The notes under the pieces are model-generated. The model made no database searches. It saw nothing but the letters and a program-made list of their open reading frames with translations, and was not told the DNA's origin. The translations under genes were made by a program, and so were the position numbers. This document shows positions 1 through 10,319 of a stretch of 64,000 nt of DNA, piece after piece (within the stretch, counting starts at the first letter, position 1; the number at the start of each line of letters is the position of its first letter). Source of the stretch: Mesorhizobium loti (GTDB taxonomy: Bacteria; Pseudomonadota; Alphaproteobacteria; Rhizobiales; Rhizobiaceae); the NCBI GenBank assembly GCA_014189435.1, contig CP050293.1:1059001-1123000 (forward strand), given 5' to 3'.

Positions 1-1124
<1,124 letters not shown>

Positions 1125-1183
1125 TGGCTGGCTGGCGCCGAGCGGCTGCCGGCAAAGGCCGGCAGCCGCTTCACGCGGGCTTG

Positions 1184-2152
1184 TTACTTCTTGGCCACCT
1201 CGGCGATGTTTTCCTTGGTGTAGATGCCGACGCCGGTGTCGACATTGTTGATAGGCTGGCCCTTGAGGAACTGCACGATCAGGTCGACCGCGGCAAAGCC
1301 CTGCTTCTCCGGCGCCTGGTCGATCGTCGCATTCACATTGCCGTCCTGGACCAGCTGCACCGTCTGGTCGAGCAGGTCGAAGCCGACCACCTTGACCTTG
1401 TCGGCGGCCTTGTTGCGTTCCACCCAGGTGCCTGCGGCGGGTGTCGAGCAGCATTCGAGCGACAAGACGCCTGATATCGACGGATTGGCGAGCATGGCGT
1501 TCTCGATCGCCGCATAGATCTTCTGCGGGTCGGTACCGGTGTTGAGCGTCGAGACCACCTCGATGCCGGATTCGGCCTTCAGCGCCTCACGCGCGCCCTT
1601 CTCGCGGTCGAGCGACCACTGCGCGGCGGCGTCGATGGTGGTGATCATCACCTTGCCCTTGCCGCCCAGTACCTTGGCCATCAGCTTGCCGGCCTCGCGG
1701 CCGGACTGGACGAGATCCTGGCCGGCGAAGGCCAGGCGCTTGCTCTCCGGGTTGTCTGTGTTGAAGGTGACGACCGGGATGCCGGCGGCGATGACGCGGT
1801 CGATCACCGGCGCCAACGCGTCGGTGGAGACGGAGGAGATCGCCAGCCCGTCCATCTTGCCCATCAGCGTCTCGATCTCCGAGATCTGGCCGTCGGCATC
1901 GGCGCCGACCGGACCGATGAACTGGGCGCCGACCTTGTCCTCCTTGGCGGCGCGCTCGACGCCGGCCTTCATGAACGGCGCGAATTCGTTGGAGACGTCA
2001 TGGTAGGAAACGTAGATGTCGAGCGGCTGGCCGGCATCGATCTTGGCCTTGATGCGAGGCGCCAGCGTAAAATCGGCGAGCTTGGATTCGGCGTGCGCCG
2101 ACAGCGGAAACAGACCGAGCGTGGCTGCGAGAATGACGTGTCTGATGTTCAT
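1184..2152 (-). CDS. Sugar ABC transporter periplasmic substrate-binding protein
   Basis: Predicted periplasmic binding protein of 322 residues of the ribose-binding (Peripla_BP_4) class. It has a signal peptide (MNIRHVILAATLG..., cleavage near SAHA-ES) and the typical alternating hydrophobic strands (for example LDIYVSYHD, GIPVVTFNTDNPES, KVKVVGFDLL). I place the start at 2152 because a good Shine-Dalgarno GGGAGGA precedes it; a start at 2197 would add 15 residues ahead of the signal peptide. It lies between the permease (45 nt upstream) and the ATPase (59 nt downstream), so it is part of one operon. The ligand is unknown; a hexose, pentose or polyol is typical for this family. Confidence 0.92.
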   Translation of the reverse strand: MNIRHVILAATLGLFPLSAHAESKLADFTLAPRIKAKIDAGQPLDIYVSYHDVSNEFAPFMKAGVERAAKEDKVGAQFIGPVGADADGQISEIETLMGKMDGLAISSVSTDALAPVIDRVIAAGIPVVTFNTDNPESKRLAFAGQDLVQSGREAGKLMAKVLGGKGKVMITTIDAAAQWSLDREKGAREALKAESGIEVVSTLNTGTDPQKIYAAIENAMLANPSISGVLSLECCSTPAAGTWVERNKAADKVKVVGFDLLDQTVQLVQDGNVNATIDQAPEKQGFAAVDLIVQFLKGQPINNVDTGVGIYTKENIAEVAKK

Positions 2153-2197
2153 GGATAGTCCTCCCTTTTTGGTTCTGATTGCTTCTGTTTTCTGCAC

Positions 2198-3220
2198 TTA
2201 ACCCGTTCGGCGCGTGCTCCATTTGTCGATGCCGACCGCGATGATGATGACCAGGCCGATCATCAGTTCCTGCACGAAGGGCGACACGCCCAGCAGCACC
2301 AGGCCGTTGCGCATGACGCCGATGATCAGCACGCCCAGAATGGTGCCGAGGATGGTGCCTTCGCCGCCCGACAGCGAGGCGCCGCCGACGATGGTGGCGG
2401 CGATGACGTCGAGCTCCAGGCCGAGCCCGGTGCGCCCGGCCTGGCTGGAGGGCAGGAAGGCCAGGCCCAGAATGCCGGCGAGGGCGGCGAGCACGCCCAT
2501 CAGGATGAAGGCTGATATCTTGACCTTGTTGACGGAGATGCCGGAGACACGCGCGGCCTTGGCGCTGCCGCCGACGGCATAGACCCGAAAGCCGAAATTG
2601 GAGAAGGACAGCACGATCCAGGCCAGCACGGCGACGATGACGAAGAACACCAGCTGCATCGGGATGATGGTGAACAGGTAGCCCTGGCCGATGAAGGAGA
2701 AGGTCTGCAGAACCTCGGGCAGTGCGCCGTTGCGAGCGTTGACGGTCACCGGCTGGCCGTTGGTCAGGATGAGGGCCGCACCACGCACGATGGACAGCAT
2801 GCCGAGCGTGGCGATCAGCGAGGGCAGGCGGCCATAGGTGGAAAGCACGCCGTTGATGAGGCCGATGGCGACGCCGGTGAGCAAGCCGACACCGATCGCC
2901 GGCAGCAGCGCCCAGCCGGCAATGATCAGCATGCCGGTGGCAAGGCCTGAGAACGCGTAGGTCGAGCCGACCGACAGGTCGACCTCGCCGGCGATCAGCA
3001 CAAACGTCATGCCGACCGCCATGATCCCGAGCAAGGAGATCTGGCGCCCGACATTGAGCAGGTTCAGCGAAGTCAGGAATCCATCGGTGGCGAAGGACAG
3101 GAACAGGCACAGCACGAGCAGCGCGATGAACACGCCTGCCTCGCGCGCCCGCAACAGCCGCGCCATCGTGAACCGGTCCGTGGCTGGCGCGCGCGCGCCG
3201 GTCCTGACCGCATCGGCCAT
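2198..3220 (-). CDS. Sugar ABC transporter permease (RbsC type)
   Basis: Inner-membrane permease of 340 residues in the ribose/xylose BPD_transp_2 family. There are about 8-10 hydrophobic segments (for example GVFIALLVLCLFLSF, LGIMAVGMTFVLIAG). The family hallmark GEVDLSVGS follows the third segment, and GTILGVLIIGVMRNGL lies near the end. It is the first gene of the visible three-gene transporter operon and stops 45 nt before the binding-protein start. The start at 3220 is the most upstream reasonable ATG; the hydrophilic first 20 residues fit a cytoplasmic N-tail. Confidence 0.92.
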   Translation of the reverse strand: MADAVRTGARAPATDRFTMARLLRAREAGVFIALLVLCLFLSFATDGFLTSLNLLNVGRQISLLGIMAVGMTFVLIAGEVDLSVGSTYAFSGLATGMLIIAGWALLPAIGVGLLTGVAIGLINGVLSTYGRLPSLIATLGMLSIVRGAALILTNGQPVTVNARNGALPEVLQTFSFIGQGYLFTIIPMQLVFFVIVAVLAWIVLSFSNFGFRVYAVGGSAKAARVSGISVNKVKISAFILMGVLAALAGILGLAFLPSSQAGRTGLGLELDVIAATIVGGASLSGGEGTILGTILGVLIIGVMRNGLVLLGVSPFVQELMIGLVIIIAVGIDKWSTRRTG

Positions 3221-3319
3221 ACAGCATCCTCCCTGCGCGTGGCCCGCCGGTCCTCACCAGCGTGGCCACTCCTCCGTTTCATCGACCCGAGCCGAGCTCG
3301 TGCGCGGGCCGTTGCTTCA

Positions 3320-3352
3320 GAGCCGGTCCCGAATTGATTCAGGATCAGGCTC
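3320..3352. repeat. Short dyad between dioxygenase and permease genes
   Basis: GAGCC at 3320-3324 is matched by GGCTC at 3348-3352, enclosing a 23-base loop that itself contains TGAT...ATCA. It lies in the 231-base gap between the dioxygenase stop and the permease start. It could be a weak transcription-ending or processing hairpin; no T-tract follows it. Confidence 0.3.
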
Positions 3353-3451
3353 TATCTCCCTGTTTGGTCATGATTTTTCGGGAATCCGGTGCCGGCTCCC
3401 TGGATCATGGCCGGGGCGGGGGCTGACCGCCCATGCCCTGTGTTTGCAGCG

Positions 3452-4216
3452 TCAGGACGCCTTGCGGAAGGAGCCGGCCGGCACCTTGTGCATCTCGTCA
3501 AAATTTCCGTAGTCGCGCACCTTCTTGAACGGCGCGTTCTCGACCGCGTTGTAGGAACAGATGTAGCCCCAGCGATAGGTGTCCGAACGGTTGGCATCGG
3601 AGCGGTGCAGCAGATTGCCGTCGAAGATCAGCGCGTCGCCGGCTTCCATCTCGACATAGATGTGCTCGAAGCGCTTCAGCGCCGCATCCAGGTGCTCCTG
3701 CTCGACATTGGTCTGGTCGTTCTCCCGGATGTGATTGAGACGGCCGAGCTTGTGCGTGCCTTTCAGCACCTGCAGGCAGCCGTTCTCGCGGGTCGCCTTG
3801 TCGAGCGCGACATAGATGCTCATCATCTCCGGCGCCAGGCAGCCGTAATTGTACCAGTAGCCGAAATCCTGGTGCCATTCCCAGGCGCCGCCCTCGTTGG
3901 GCTGCTTCATCGTCATCTTGTGGCTGTAGAGGTAGATCGGCTTGCCGACGGCGGCCTCGGCCAGATCGACCATGCGCTCGTCGCGGGCCAGAAGACCGTA
4001 TTTGTCGTCTTCGGCCTTGGTCCACATCTTCAGAAGGGTGGTCTTGCCCTCCTTGTCGCCCTTGGCCATCACGGCGCCGCTCTTGTTCTCGGCCTCGAGC
4101 TGCTTGCGGGCGTGGTCACGGAAATCCTCCACTTCCGCGACGCTCAGCAGCCCCCTGCGGATAATGTACCCGTCGCGGGCATAGAGCTCGGTTTCCTGCT
4201 TGGTCATCGCCAACAT
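3452..4216 (-). CDS. Phytanoyl-CoA dioxygenase family protein
   Basis: Predicted Fe(II)/2-oxoglutarate-dependent oxygenase of 254 residues (PhyH family), probably cytosolic. Candidate metal ligands are visible: H115-x-D117 in EWHQDFGYWY and a distal H204 in GNLLHRSD. R215 (YRWGY) is the likely 2-oxoglutarate-binding arginine. The start at 4216 has a strong GGGAGGCA 9 bases upstream; an in-frame ATG at 4396 would add 60 residues running into the divergent AraC gene. It sits upstream of the sugar ABC operon on the same strand, which suggests it oxidises the imported compound, and divergent from an AraC regulator that may control it. The substrate is unknown. Confidence 0.85.
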   Translation of the reverse strand: MLAMTKQETELYARDGYIIRRGLLSVAEVEDFRDHARKQLEAENKSGAVMAKGDKEGKTTLLKMWTKAEDDKYGLLARDERMVDLAEAAVGKPIYLYSHKMTMKQPNEGGAWEWHQDFGYWYNYGCLAPEMMSIYVALDKATRENGCLQVLKGTHKLGRLNHIRENDQTNVEQEHLDAALKRFEHIYVEMEAGDALIFDGNLLHRSDANRSDTYRWGYICSYNAVENAPFKKVRDYGNFDEMHKVPAGSFRKAS

Positions 4217-4355
4217 CGTCTTGCCTCCCTGGTCTGTCGGGGCCGCTGCCAGCGCAAGGCGCCTGGCAAGCCCGCAAAACTCGGGGGATCCGGCCTCTGC
4301 CGCCGAAATCCCGTCCTCTTGAGAGCGACCATAGCGACGCCGGACAGCGAACAAA

Positions 4356-5246
4356 ATGGACAGCAAGGCACTCATTTTGTATAAAACGCGCATCATGGCA
4401 AAGACGTCGGTTCTCGAGAGTTTCCACTATGTGCCGGCGGCCGGATGGACACGCACGGCGTTCAGCGTGCTGCGCGCCGGCAAGGTCGCCGCCGCACCCG
4501 ATTACCGCATCGAACGGCCCGTCTATCCCGGACAGGACATCCTCTATTGCCTGTCGGGCCGGGGTTTCGTGGAGACGCTGGGGCAAAGGCTGGAGGTGCG
4601 TGCCAACCAGCTGGTGTGGATGGCCAACGAGGCGCCGCATGTGCACGCGGCCGATCCGGCCGATCCCTGGACCTTGCTCTGGTTCAGGCTCGACGGGCCC
4701 GATCCGGCCATCCTGCGGCGCAAATTGTTTGGCGAAGGGATATTGCGGACCGTATTTACGGAAGGCACCGGTCCGGCGCCGTGGTTCGAGCGACTGTTCG
4801 CGGCGTTGCGGCGACGTGACGCCGGGCTCGACCTGCGCCTCAACCAGCTGGTCGCCGAATTCCTGCTTCTGGTCGACCGCGCGGTGAACGGCGCCGGCAA
4901 TGACGATCTGCCGAAGCCGCTTGCCGCCGCACTCGACGCGATGCGCACCGCGCCCGGCTCCGCCTGGACGGCATCGGATCTCGCCACTGTCACCGGCCTC
5001 GGCGCCTCGCAGATAAGGCGGCTGTTCCAGAAACATCTGCGCACCAGCCCGCACCAGTGGCTGATGCGCGAGCGGCTGATGCAGGCGCAGTCGCTGCTGG
5101 TGCAAGGCGACCAGCCGCTGGCCGAAGTTGCCGAGGCCTGCGGCTTCTGCGACGTCTATCATTTCGGGCGCGAGTTCAAACGTTCGGTGGGCATCTCGCC
5201 GGCCGCCTGGCGGCGCAGCGAATTGAGCGCGGCGCCGGGGCGGTAG
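4356..5246 (+). CDS. AraC family transcriptional regulator
   Basis: Regulator of about 283-296 residues with an N-terminal cupin-like sensing domain (RPVYPGQDILYCLSGRG...) and a C-terminal double helix-turn-helix (TASDLATVTGLGASQIRRLF and LAEVAEACGFCDVYHFGREF). It is transcribed away from the dioxygenase gene. ATGs at 4356 and 4395 are both possible. Neither has a strong Shine-Dalgarno, and a TATAAA-like box at about 4380 would favour the second. It probably controls the dioxygenase and sugar transport genes in response to their substrate; that link rests on gene order only. Confidence 0.88.
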   Translation: MDSKALILYKTRIMAKTSVLESFHYVPAAGWTRTAFSVLRAGKVAAAPDYRIERPVYPGQDILYCLSGRGFVETLGQRLEVRANQLVWMANEAPHVHAADPADPWTLLWFRLDGPDPAILRRKLFGEGILRTVFTEGTGPAPWFERLFAALRRRDAGLDLRLNQLVAEFLLLVDRAVNGAGNDDLPKPLAAALDAMRTAPGSAWTASDLATVTGLGASQIRRLFQKHLRTSPHQWLMRERLMQAQSLLVQGDQPLAEVAEACGFCDVYHFGREFKRSVGISPAAWRRSELSAAPGR

Positions 5247-5376
5247 GATAGTCGATACTTACGAATCCTTTCAGGCGGTTGGGCGTGGCCGTTCAGGGTT
5301 TTAGTCCGCGCGTCCGGTCGTCCCTTGAGAATCTCCTTGCCTTGGGCAACATGGCGGCGATGCCTGGGGTGCGAGA

Positions 5377-6096
5377 ATGAACAAGCCGATTACCACCGTA
5401 TCGCCGCGCAGGGCGCCGATGGCGCTGACCGAGGACCTCGTTGCCCGCACCATGCGCGCGGTCGAGGATGCCGGGCCGACGCCGGGCATGGTCTACATGA
5501 CCGACGCCGACTATGCGCGCATCCGCGACGAGGTGCTGGCCACGGCTCCAGCCGGGCCTGTGAAACTGTTTGCCTATGGCTCGCTGCTGTGGAAACCCGT
5601 CGGCGAGGTGAGAGGTGGCGAACGCGCGGTGGCGACGGGCTGGCACCGGTCGTTCTGCTTCACGGTGCAGCGTTTTCGTGGCACCGTCGAGCAGCCCGGC
5701 CTGATGATGGCGCTCGATCGTGGCGGCCAGTGCCAGGGCATGGTGTTCGAGATCGCGGAACCGATTGCGGCCAACCTCGAAGCGCTGCTGCGCCGCGAGA
5801 TGACCATCCTGCCCGCCGTCAACGTGCCGCGCTGGCTGCAGGTCAGAACCGAAGGCGGCTCATGCCGCGCGCTCGGCTTCGTCGTCGATCCGGCCAATCC
5901 GCGTTATGCCGGCAAGCTCGACAAGCAGGCGATCGCGGCGACTCTGGCCACGGCCGTCGGCCATTGGGGCTCGGGCGCGGAATATCTGTTCGAGACCATC
6001 CGCCACCTCGAAGCCTGCGGCATCCGCGACCGCAATCTGTGGGAATTGCAGGCGTTGGTGGCCGAGGAAATCCTAATGCATGTCGCCCAAAAGTGA
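5377..6096 (+). CDS. chaC: Gamma-glutamylcyclotransferase, ChaC family
   Basis: Predicted cytosolic enzyme of 239 residues that cleaves the gamma-glutamyl bond of glutathione to give 5-oxoproline and Cys-Gly. The substrate-binding loop of the family, FAYGSLLWKP, is at about residues 66-75, followed by RSFCFTVQRFRGT and PGLMMALDRGG. The last six residues and stop (MHVAQK*) fall inside an intergenic repeat that begins at about 6079, so the native C-terminus may have been replaced by repeat sequence. It stands alone, with no operon partner. Confidence 0.9.
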   Translation: MNKPITTVSPRRAPMALTEDLVARTMRAVEDAGPTPGMVYMTDADYARIRDEVLATAPAGPVKLFAYGSLLWKPVGEVRGGERAVATGWHRSFCFTVQRFRGTVEQPGLMMALDRGGQCQGMVFEIAEPIAANLEALLRREMTILPAVNVPRWLQVRTEGGSCRALGFVVDPANPRYAGKLDKQAIAATLATAVGHWGSGAEYLFETIRHLEACGIRDRNLWELQALVAEEILMHVAQK

Positions 6097-6178
6097 CCTC
6101 GGTTTGGAGTGCGACAGGCATAAAAACAAAGACCTGAAGCAGGTCGCCTGATCCATTCAGACGCGACGCGCTTCAGGC
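6079..6178 (+). repeat. Intergenic repeat, copy 1 (TGTCGCCCAAAAGTG family)
   Basis: This block runs TGTCGCCCAAAAGTGA..., GCATAAAAACAAAGACCTGAAGC and GACGCGACGCGCTTCAGG. A second, diverged copy is found in inverse orientation at 29290-29386. The two halves around GACCTGAAGC and GCTTCAGG form a hairpin. It overlaps the last codons of the ChaC gene and extends into the gap before the acyltransferase gene. The remaining gap to 6322 is AT-richer and shows no further gene. Confidence 0.6.
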
Positions 6179-6322
6179 CAAAGATGCTTGAGGCCAAAGC
6201 ACTTTGCGAAGCAAAGCTCTGATTTCGGAAGTCGAAGTAGTGAGAATTTAATGAATTGAAAATAGTCCTATCCCAACGATGACTTGAACACCGGCTGGGG
6301 ACACGGTGCGCGTGGGCCACCT

Positions 6323-7528
6323 ATGAGATCCTCCACCGGAGAACATTATCCAGCGCTGGATCATATTCGGGGCCTGGCGGCTTTCCTGGTCTTCACCTGG
6401 CATTTCCTTCATGCGTCTCCTGAAGGCCCGGTGCCTTATGGCTTCGTGCCGGCTCTTCCTGTCTTCAGTTTTCTCGATGAAGGGCATACCGGCGTTTCAC
6501 TGTTCATGGCGCTTTCCGGCTATCTGTTCGCCAAGCTGCTTGATGGAAAACAGATCGACTACCTGCCCTTCTTTGCCAACAGGGCACTCAGGTTGCTTCC
6601 GCTTCTGCTGGTGATGATATGCATCGAGGCTTGCCGCAGGTACCTGGCCGGCCAGTCCCTGGATGAGTATTTCACCGGCGTTGGCGAGGGGGTTCTTCTT
6701 CCCACCCTTTCGAATGGAGGCTGGTCGGTAACGATCGAAGCGCACTTCTACCTGTTGCTGCCGTTCTTGCTGATGGCATCCAGGCGGTTTGTGTTCGCGC
6801 CTTTACTGTTCATCGCGGCAGCCATTGTGCTGAGGTCCGTGCTGTATGTGCAGATCGGCGAGGTGCAGTCGGCAGCGTCCTTTACCATCATAGGGCATGC
6901 GGATCAGTTCCTGGCCGGCATACTTGCCTTCCACCTGCGTGCCCACGCGAAGAACCGCCACTGGCTGGCGCTGGCCGTTCTCATGGCATTCTCGGGGTTC
7001 TTCTGGTGGTTCGATGCCGCCGGCGGATTTTACCTACTGGGACGTTTTTCGTCGCCCCATTGGATATGGATCATTCTGCCAACCCTGGAGGCTGCGGCCT
7101 ATTCGTTCGGTATCGCCTATTACGACACGAGCTTTTCCAAGAAGCGAACAAGCCTGCCGTTCAAGATCCTGGAGAAGGCGGGGGCCTACAGCTATTCGAT
7201 CTATCTTCTGCACCTGTTCTTCGTCATGCAATTGGCGGCGTTCATAGACACGAATGTCATGAGCATCAGCAATTTCTACGTCGCATGCTTCTGGTCCGCA
7301 CTGTGCTTCATGGCGATGATCCCGATCGGCTATCTCAGCTACACCTGCGTCGAGGCGCCATTCCTGCGCCTGCGCCGGCGCTATGTGGCCCAAAAGCCCG
7401 AAACCGCGGAAACAATCGAGACTGGGATTCGATCGGTTGTTGCCACAGCCGATACACCAAACATCGTTCACCCGTCCCTGAGCCACACCAGCATTTCGCC
7501 GGGCTCGCGGTTGTCCCAGGCGAAATAG
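6323..7528 (+). CDS. Membrane acyltransferase, acyltransferase-3 (OafA/NodX-like) family
   Basis: Integral membrane protein of about 401 residues that would transfer an acyl (often acetyl) group onto a surface polysaccharide or other carbohydrate. It opens with the family pattern YPALDHIRGLAAFLVFTWHF; the H of TWHF is the usual catalytic candidate. It then shows ten or so hydrophobic helices, including GVSLFMALSGYLFAK and YSYSIYLLHLFFVM. I chose the ATG at 6323 over a TTG at 6284; neither has a clear ribosome site. The hydrophilic C-terminal 50 residues run antisense over the end of the GH127 gene (61-bp tail-to-tail overlap), so the tail may not be native. The acceptor is unknown. Confidence 0.87.
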   Translation: MRSSTGEHYPALDHIRGLAAFLVFTWHFLHASPEGPVPYGFVPALPVFSFLDEGHTGVSLFMALSGYLFAKLLDGKQIDYLPFFANRALRLLPLLLVMICIEACRRYLAGQSLDEYFTGVGEGVLLPTLSNGGWSVTIEAHFYLLLPFLLMASRRFVFAPLLFIAAAIVLRSVLYVQIGEVQSAASFTIIGHADQFLAGILAFHLRAHAKNRHWLALAVLMAFSGFFWWFDAAGGFYLLGRFSSPHWIWIILPTLEAAAYSFGIAYYDTSFSKKRTSLPFKILEKAGAYSYSIYLLHLFFVMQLAAFIDTNVMSISNFYVACFWSALCFMAMIPIGYLSYTCVEAPFLRLRRRYVAQKPETAETIETGIRSVVATADTPNIVHPSLSHTSISPGSRLSQAK

Positions 7529-9447
7529 GGAATGGCGGTCAGGCGCGTCTGCGCAGTGGCTGGCGGCTCGGGCCTGTAGAGCCCGCTTTGCCAGCCGTCG
7601 GCGGCATCGGCAAGTGCCGTAGCCGACAGCGTCACCACGCCGCCGAGAAGCTCCGGCCGATGCCGGGCTTCGACGCTGGCCGTCCTCGGCAGGGACAGGC
7701 GATGCGGCTGGCTTTCATTGTCGGTCGCTTCGACGCAGTAGATCAGCGGGCCGCGCGACAGCGCGACGCGGCCGGCATCCTGGCGCACCTGCGGGTTGGC
7801 GTAGAGTCGCTCGATCGGCATTTCGAGATCGAGCCGCAGCCGGTCGCCTTTTTGCCATGTCCGCTTGATCGCGGCGTAGCCATCGCTGGTGATATCGGCC
7901 AGCTTGACCGCCTCGTCATTGATCTTCAGCTCGGCGGCGGCGCTCCAGGCCGGGATGCGCAGGTGCAGCGTGAACTCGACCGGCGCCTGCGGCTCGAGCG
8001 TGATGTCGACGGCGCCGTCCCAGGGATAGCGGCTGACCTGCGTCAGGCTCACCGGTGTGCCTGATATGTCGAAACGGGCGGTCGAGTCGCCATAGAGATG
8101 GACGGCCAGCGCATCGTCCGCCAGGCTGTAGAAATAGCTGCCGATCGAGGCGACCATGCGCCCGATATTGGGTGGGCAGCAGGGGCAGCGGTGCCATTTC
8201 CAGCGGTTGTGCTTGCCCCGGCTTTCCAACGGGTTCTCGTAGAAGAACAGTGAGCCGTCGAGCGACAGGCCGGAGATCGAGCCGTTGTAGAGGGCGCGTT
8301 CCATCATGTCGGCGTAGCGGGCGTTCGGCCCCATGCCGAGCATGCGGCTTGCCCAGAACACCAGGCCGACGGCGGCACAGGTCTCGGCATAGGCGCTCTC
8401 ATTGGGCAGGTCGTAATCGCTGGTGAAACCCTCATTGTGCGCCGACGGGCCGAGCCCGCCGGTGATGTAGAGGCTTTTCGTGGTGAGGTCGTCCCACAAC
8501 CGGTCAAGCGCCACCCGCAGCGTGTCGTCGCCATATTCGGTGGCGATGTCGGCCATGCCCGAATAGAGGTACATCGCCCGCACCGCATGGCCGACGACCT
8601 TGTCCTGTTCGCGCACCGGAATGTGCGACTGGCTGTATTCATAGGTCTTGAAATGATAGGTCTTCGGGTCGGCGCCGCGGGCGCGCGCCTCTTCGTCGAA
8701 ATAATGCGGTTGCTGGCCGCGCTGGTCGATGAAGTACTTCGCCAGATCCATGTATTTCCGTTCGCCGGTCACCCGCGCCAGCTTGACCAGCGCCAGCTCG
8801 ACCTCCTCATGGCCGCAGTAGCCTTTCTTCTTGCCGGGCTCGGGGCCGAGCACCGAAGCGATATGGTCGGCATAGCGGCTCATGATGTCGAGCAGCTTGC
8901 GTTTTCCCGTCGCCTGGTAGTAGGCGACCGCGCCCTCGATCAGATGGCCGGCGCAGTAGAGTTCGTGGCAGTCGCGCAGGTTGGTCCAACGCTTGCCGGG
9001 CTGGATGCGCTGGTACCAGCTGGAGAGATAGCCGTCGTCCTGCTGCAGTCTGCCGTACATGTCGATGACAGCATCGATCTTCTTCTCCAGTTCGGGATTC
9101 TTGCGCCGGTAGAGTGAATAGGCCGCGGTCTCGATCGTCTTGCCGAGATCGGAATCCCAGAACATCTGCGTGGTCACCGTCGATCCCGTGAATTCCGCGC
9201 CCTGGCGGTCGGCTTCGTCGGGAGAGGGCGAGTGGAAGGGGATGACGATGCCGGGCGAGGGCCGGTCCGGATCGATCTGCTCCAGCATGCGGGCCTCGAC
9301 GCAGCGCTCATACAGGATGTCGGCAGTGCGCGTCGCGACCGCGTCGGCGCGATCGCCCCAGAAGCCGTGCACGTCGACCTGCGGCACCGGCAACGGGCGG
9401 AAGGCGAGCTTGGGCTTGGTCGATTTTACGGATGGCGATGCGGTCAT
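7468..9447 (-). CDS. GH127 family beta-L-arabinofuranosidase
   Basis: Predicted cytosolic glycoside hydrolase of 659 residues, the normal length for GH127 (HypBA1 type), with no signal peptide. The zinc-thiolate active site is recognisable: E339 in GPSAHNEGF matches the general acid, E355 and C357 (AETCA) match metal ligands, and C423/C424 in CPCCPPN match a metal ligand and the cysteine nucleophile region. The start at 9447 has GGAG at a good distance. It is the last gene of an operon with two sugar permeases and a binding protein. It would release L-arabinose from imported beta-1,2-arabinofuranosides such as those on plant extensins. The family is certain; the natural substrate is inference. 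Confidence 0.93.
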   Translation of the reverse strand: MTASPSVKSTKPKLAFRPLPVPQVDVHGFWGDRADAVATRTADILYERCVEARMLEQIDPDRPSPGIVIPFHSPSPDEADRQGAEFTGSTVTTQMFWDSDLGKTIETAAYSLYRRKNPELEKKIDAVIDMYGRLQQDDGYLSSWYQRIQPGKRWTNLRDCHELYCAGHLIEGAVAYYQATGKRKLLDIMSRYADHIASVLGPEPGKKKGYCGHEEVELALVKLARVTGERKYMDLAKYFIDQRGQQPHYFDEEARARGADPKTYHFKTYEYSQSHIPVREQDKVVGHAVRAMYLYSGMADIATEYGDDTLRVALDRLWDDLTTKSLYITGGLGPSAHNEGFTSDYDLPNESAYAETCAAVGLVFWASRMLGMGPNARYADMMERALYNGSISGLSLDGSLFFYENPLESRGKHNRWKWHRCPCCPPNIGRMVASIGSYFYSLADDALAVHLYGDSTARFDISGTPVSLTQVSRYPWDGAVDITLEPQAPVEFTLHLRIPAWSAAAELKINDEAVKLADITSDGYAAIKRTWQKGDRLRLDLEMPIERLYANPQVRQDAGRVALSRGPLIYCVEATDNESQPHRLSLPRTASVEARHRPELLGGVVTLSATALADAADGWQSGLYRPEPPATAQTRLTAIPYFAWDNREPGEMLVWLRDG

Positions 9448-9461
9448 GAACTTACTCCATT

Positions 9462-10319
9462 CTATTTGACGGCCCCGGCCATCAGGCCGCGGATGTAGAA
9501 GCGCTGCAAAGCGAGGAACAGGATCAGGCACGGCACCATCATCACGGTGACGCCCGCCTGCACCGCGCCCCAGTCGATGGCGCCGAAGCGGCCCGACTGC
9601 AGTGCGGTCATCATCACCGGCAGCGTGAATTTGGACTGGTCGGTCATCAGCACGAGGGCGGCGAGGAATTCGTTCCAGGCGCCGAGGAAGGCAAACAGCG
9701 CGATGGTGACGACGCCCGGCCAAACCAGCGGCAGCATGACTTTCCAAAGCATTGTAAGATTGCCGGCGCCGTCCATGCGGGCGGCCTCCTCGATCTCGCG
9801 CGGCACCGCGTCGAAGGCGTTGCGCATCATGAAGATCGAGAACGGCAGCTGCAGCGTCACATAGACGCCGACCAGGCCGGTCAGCGTGTTGTGCAGGCCA
9901 AGCTTGGTCAGCACCAGGAAGATCGGCGTCAGGATCGACTGGAACGGGATCATGATCGTCGACAGGATGAGGATGAAGAACAGGTCCTTGAACGGAAAGC
10001 GGAACCGCGAAAAGCCGTAGCCGGCCAGCACGCTGACGGCGACCGACAGCACCACGGTCATCACCGAGACATAGATGCTGTTTTGCGCCGAGACCCAGAG
10101 CCCGTCGCCGAAGCTGTTGAGCGTGGCATAGTTCTCCAGCGAGAAGCCCGATGTCGGCCAGGGCGGCAGCGGCGGCAGGCGTGCTTCCTGTGCCGGCTTG
10201 AAGGCCGACAGCACCGCCCACACGATCGGCGCCGCAAACAGCACCGAGGCGATGATGCCGGTCGAATGCTCGCCGATGCGGGCCAGGAGCCGGCGGTTGC
10301 GGGAGGCGGCCTGCGCCAT
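9462..10319 (-). CDS. Carbohydrate ABC transporter permease (MalG/UgpE type)
   Basis: Inner-membrane permease of 285 residues with six predicted helices. The EAA loop reads EEAARMDGAGNLTMLWKVMLP, the contact site for the ATPase. It starts at 10319 with a TGATG overlap with the preceding permease gene, indicating translational coupling, and stops 14 nt before GH127. It pairs with the MalF-type permease in oligosaccharide uptake. No ATPase gene is present in this operon, so a shared MsmK/UgpC-type ATPase elsewhere probably powers it. Confidence 0.93.
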   Translation of the reverse strand: MAQAASRNRRLLARIGEHSTGIIASVLFAAPIVWAVLSAFKPAQEARLPPLPPWPTSGFSLENYATLNSFGDGLWVSAQNSIYVSVMTVVLSVAVSVLAGYGFSRFRFPFKDLFFILILSTIMIPFQSILTPIFLVLTKLGLHNTLTGLVGVYVTLQLPFSIFMMRNAFDAVPREIEEAARMDGAGNLTMLWKVMLPLVWPGVVTIALFAFLGAWNEFLAALVLMTDQSKFTLPVMMTALQSGRFGAIDWGAVQAGVTVMMVPCLILFLALQRFYIRGLMAGAVK

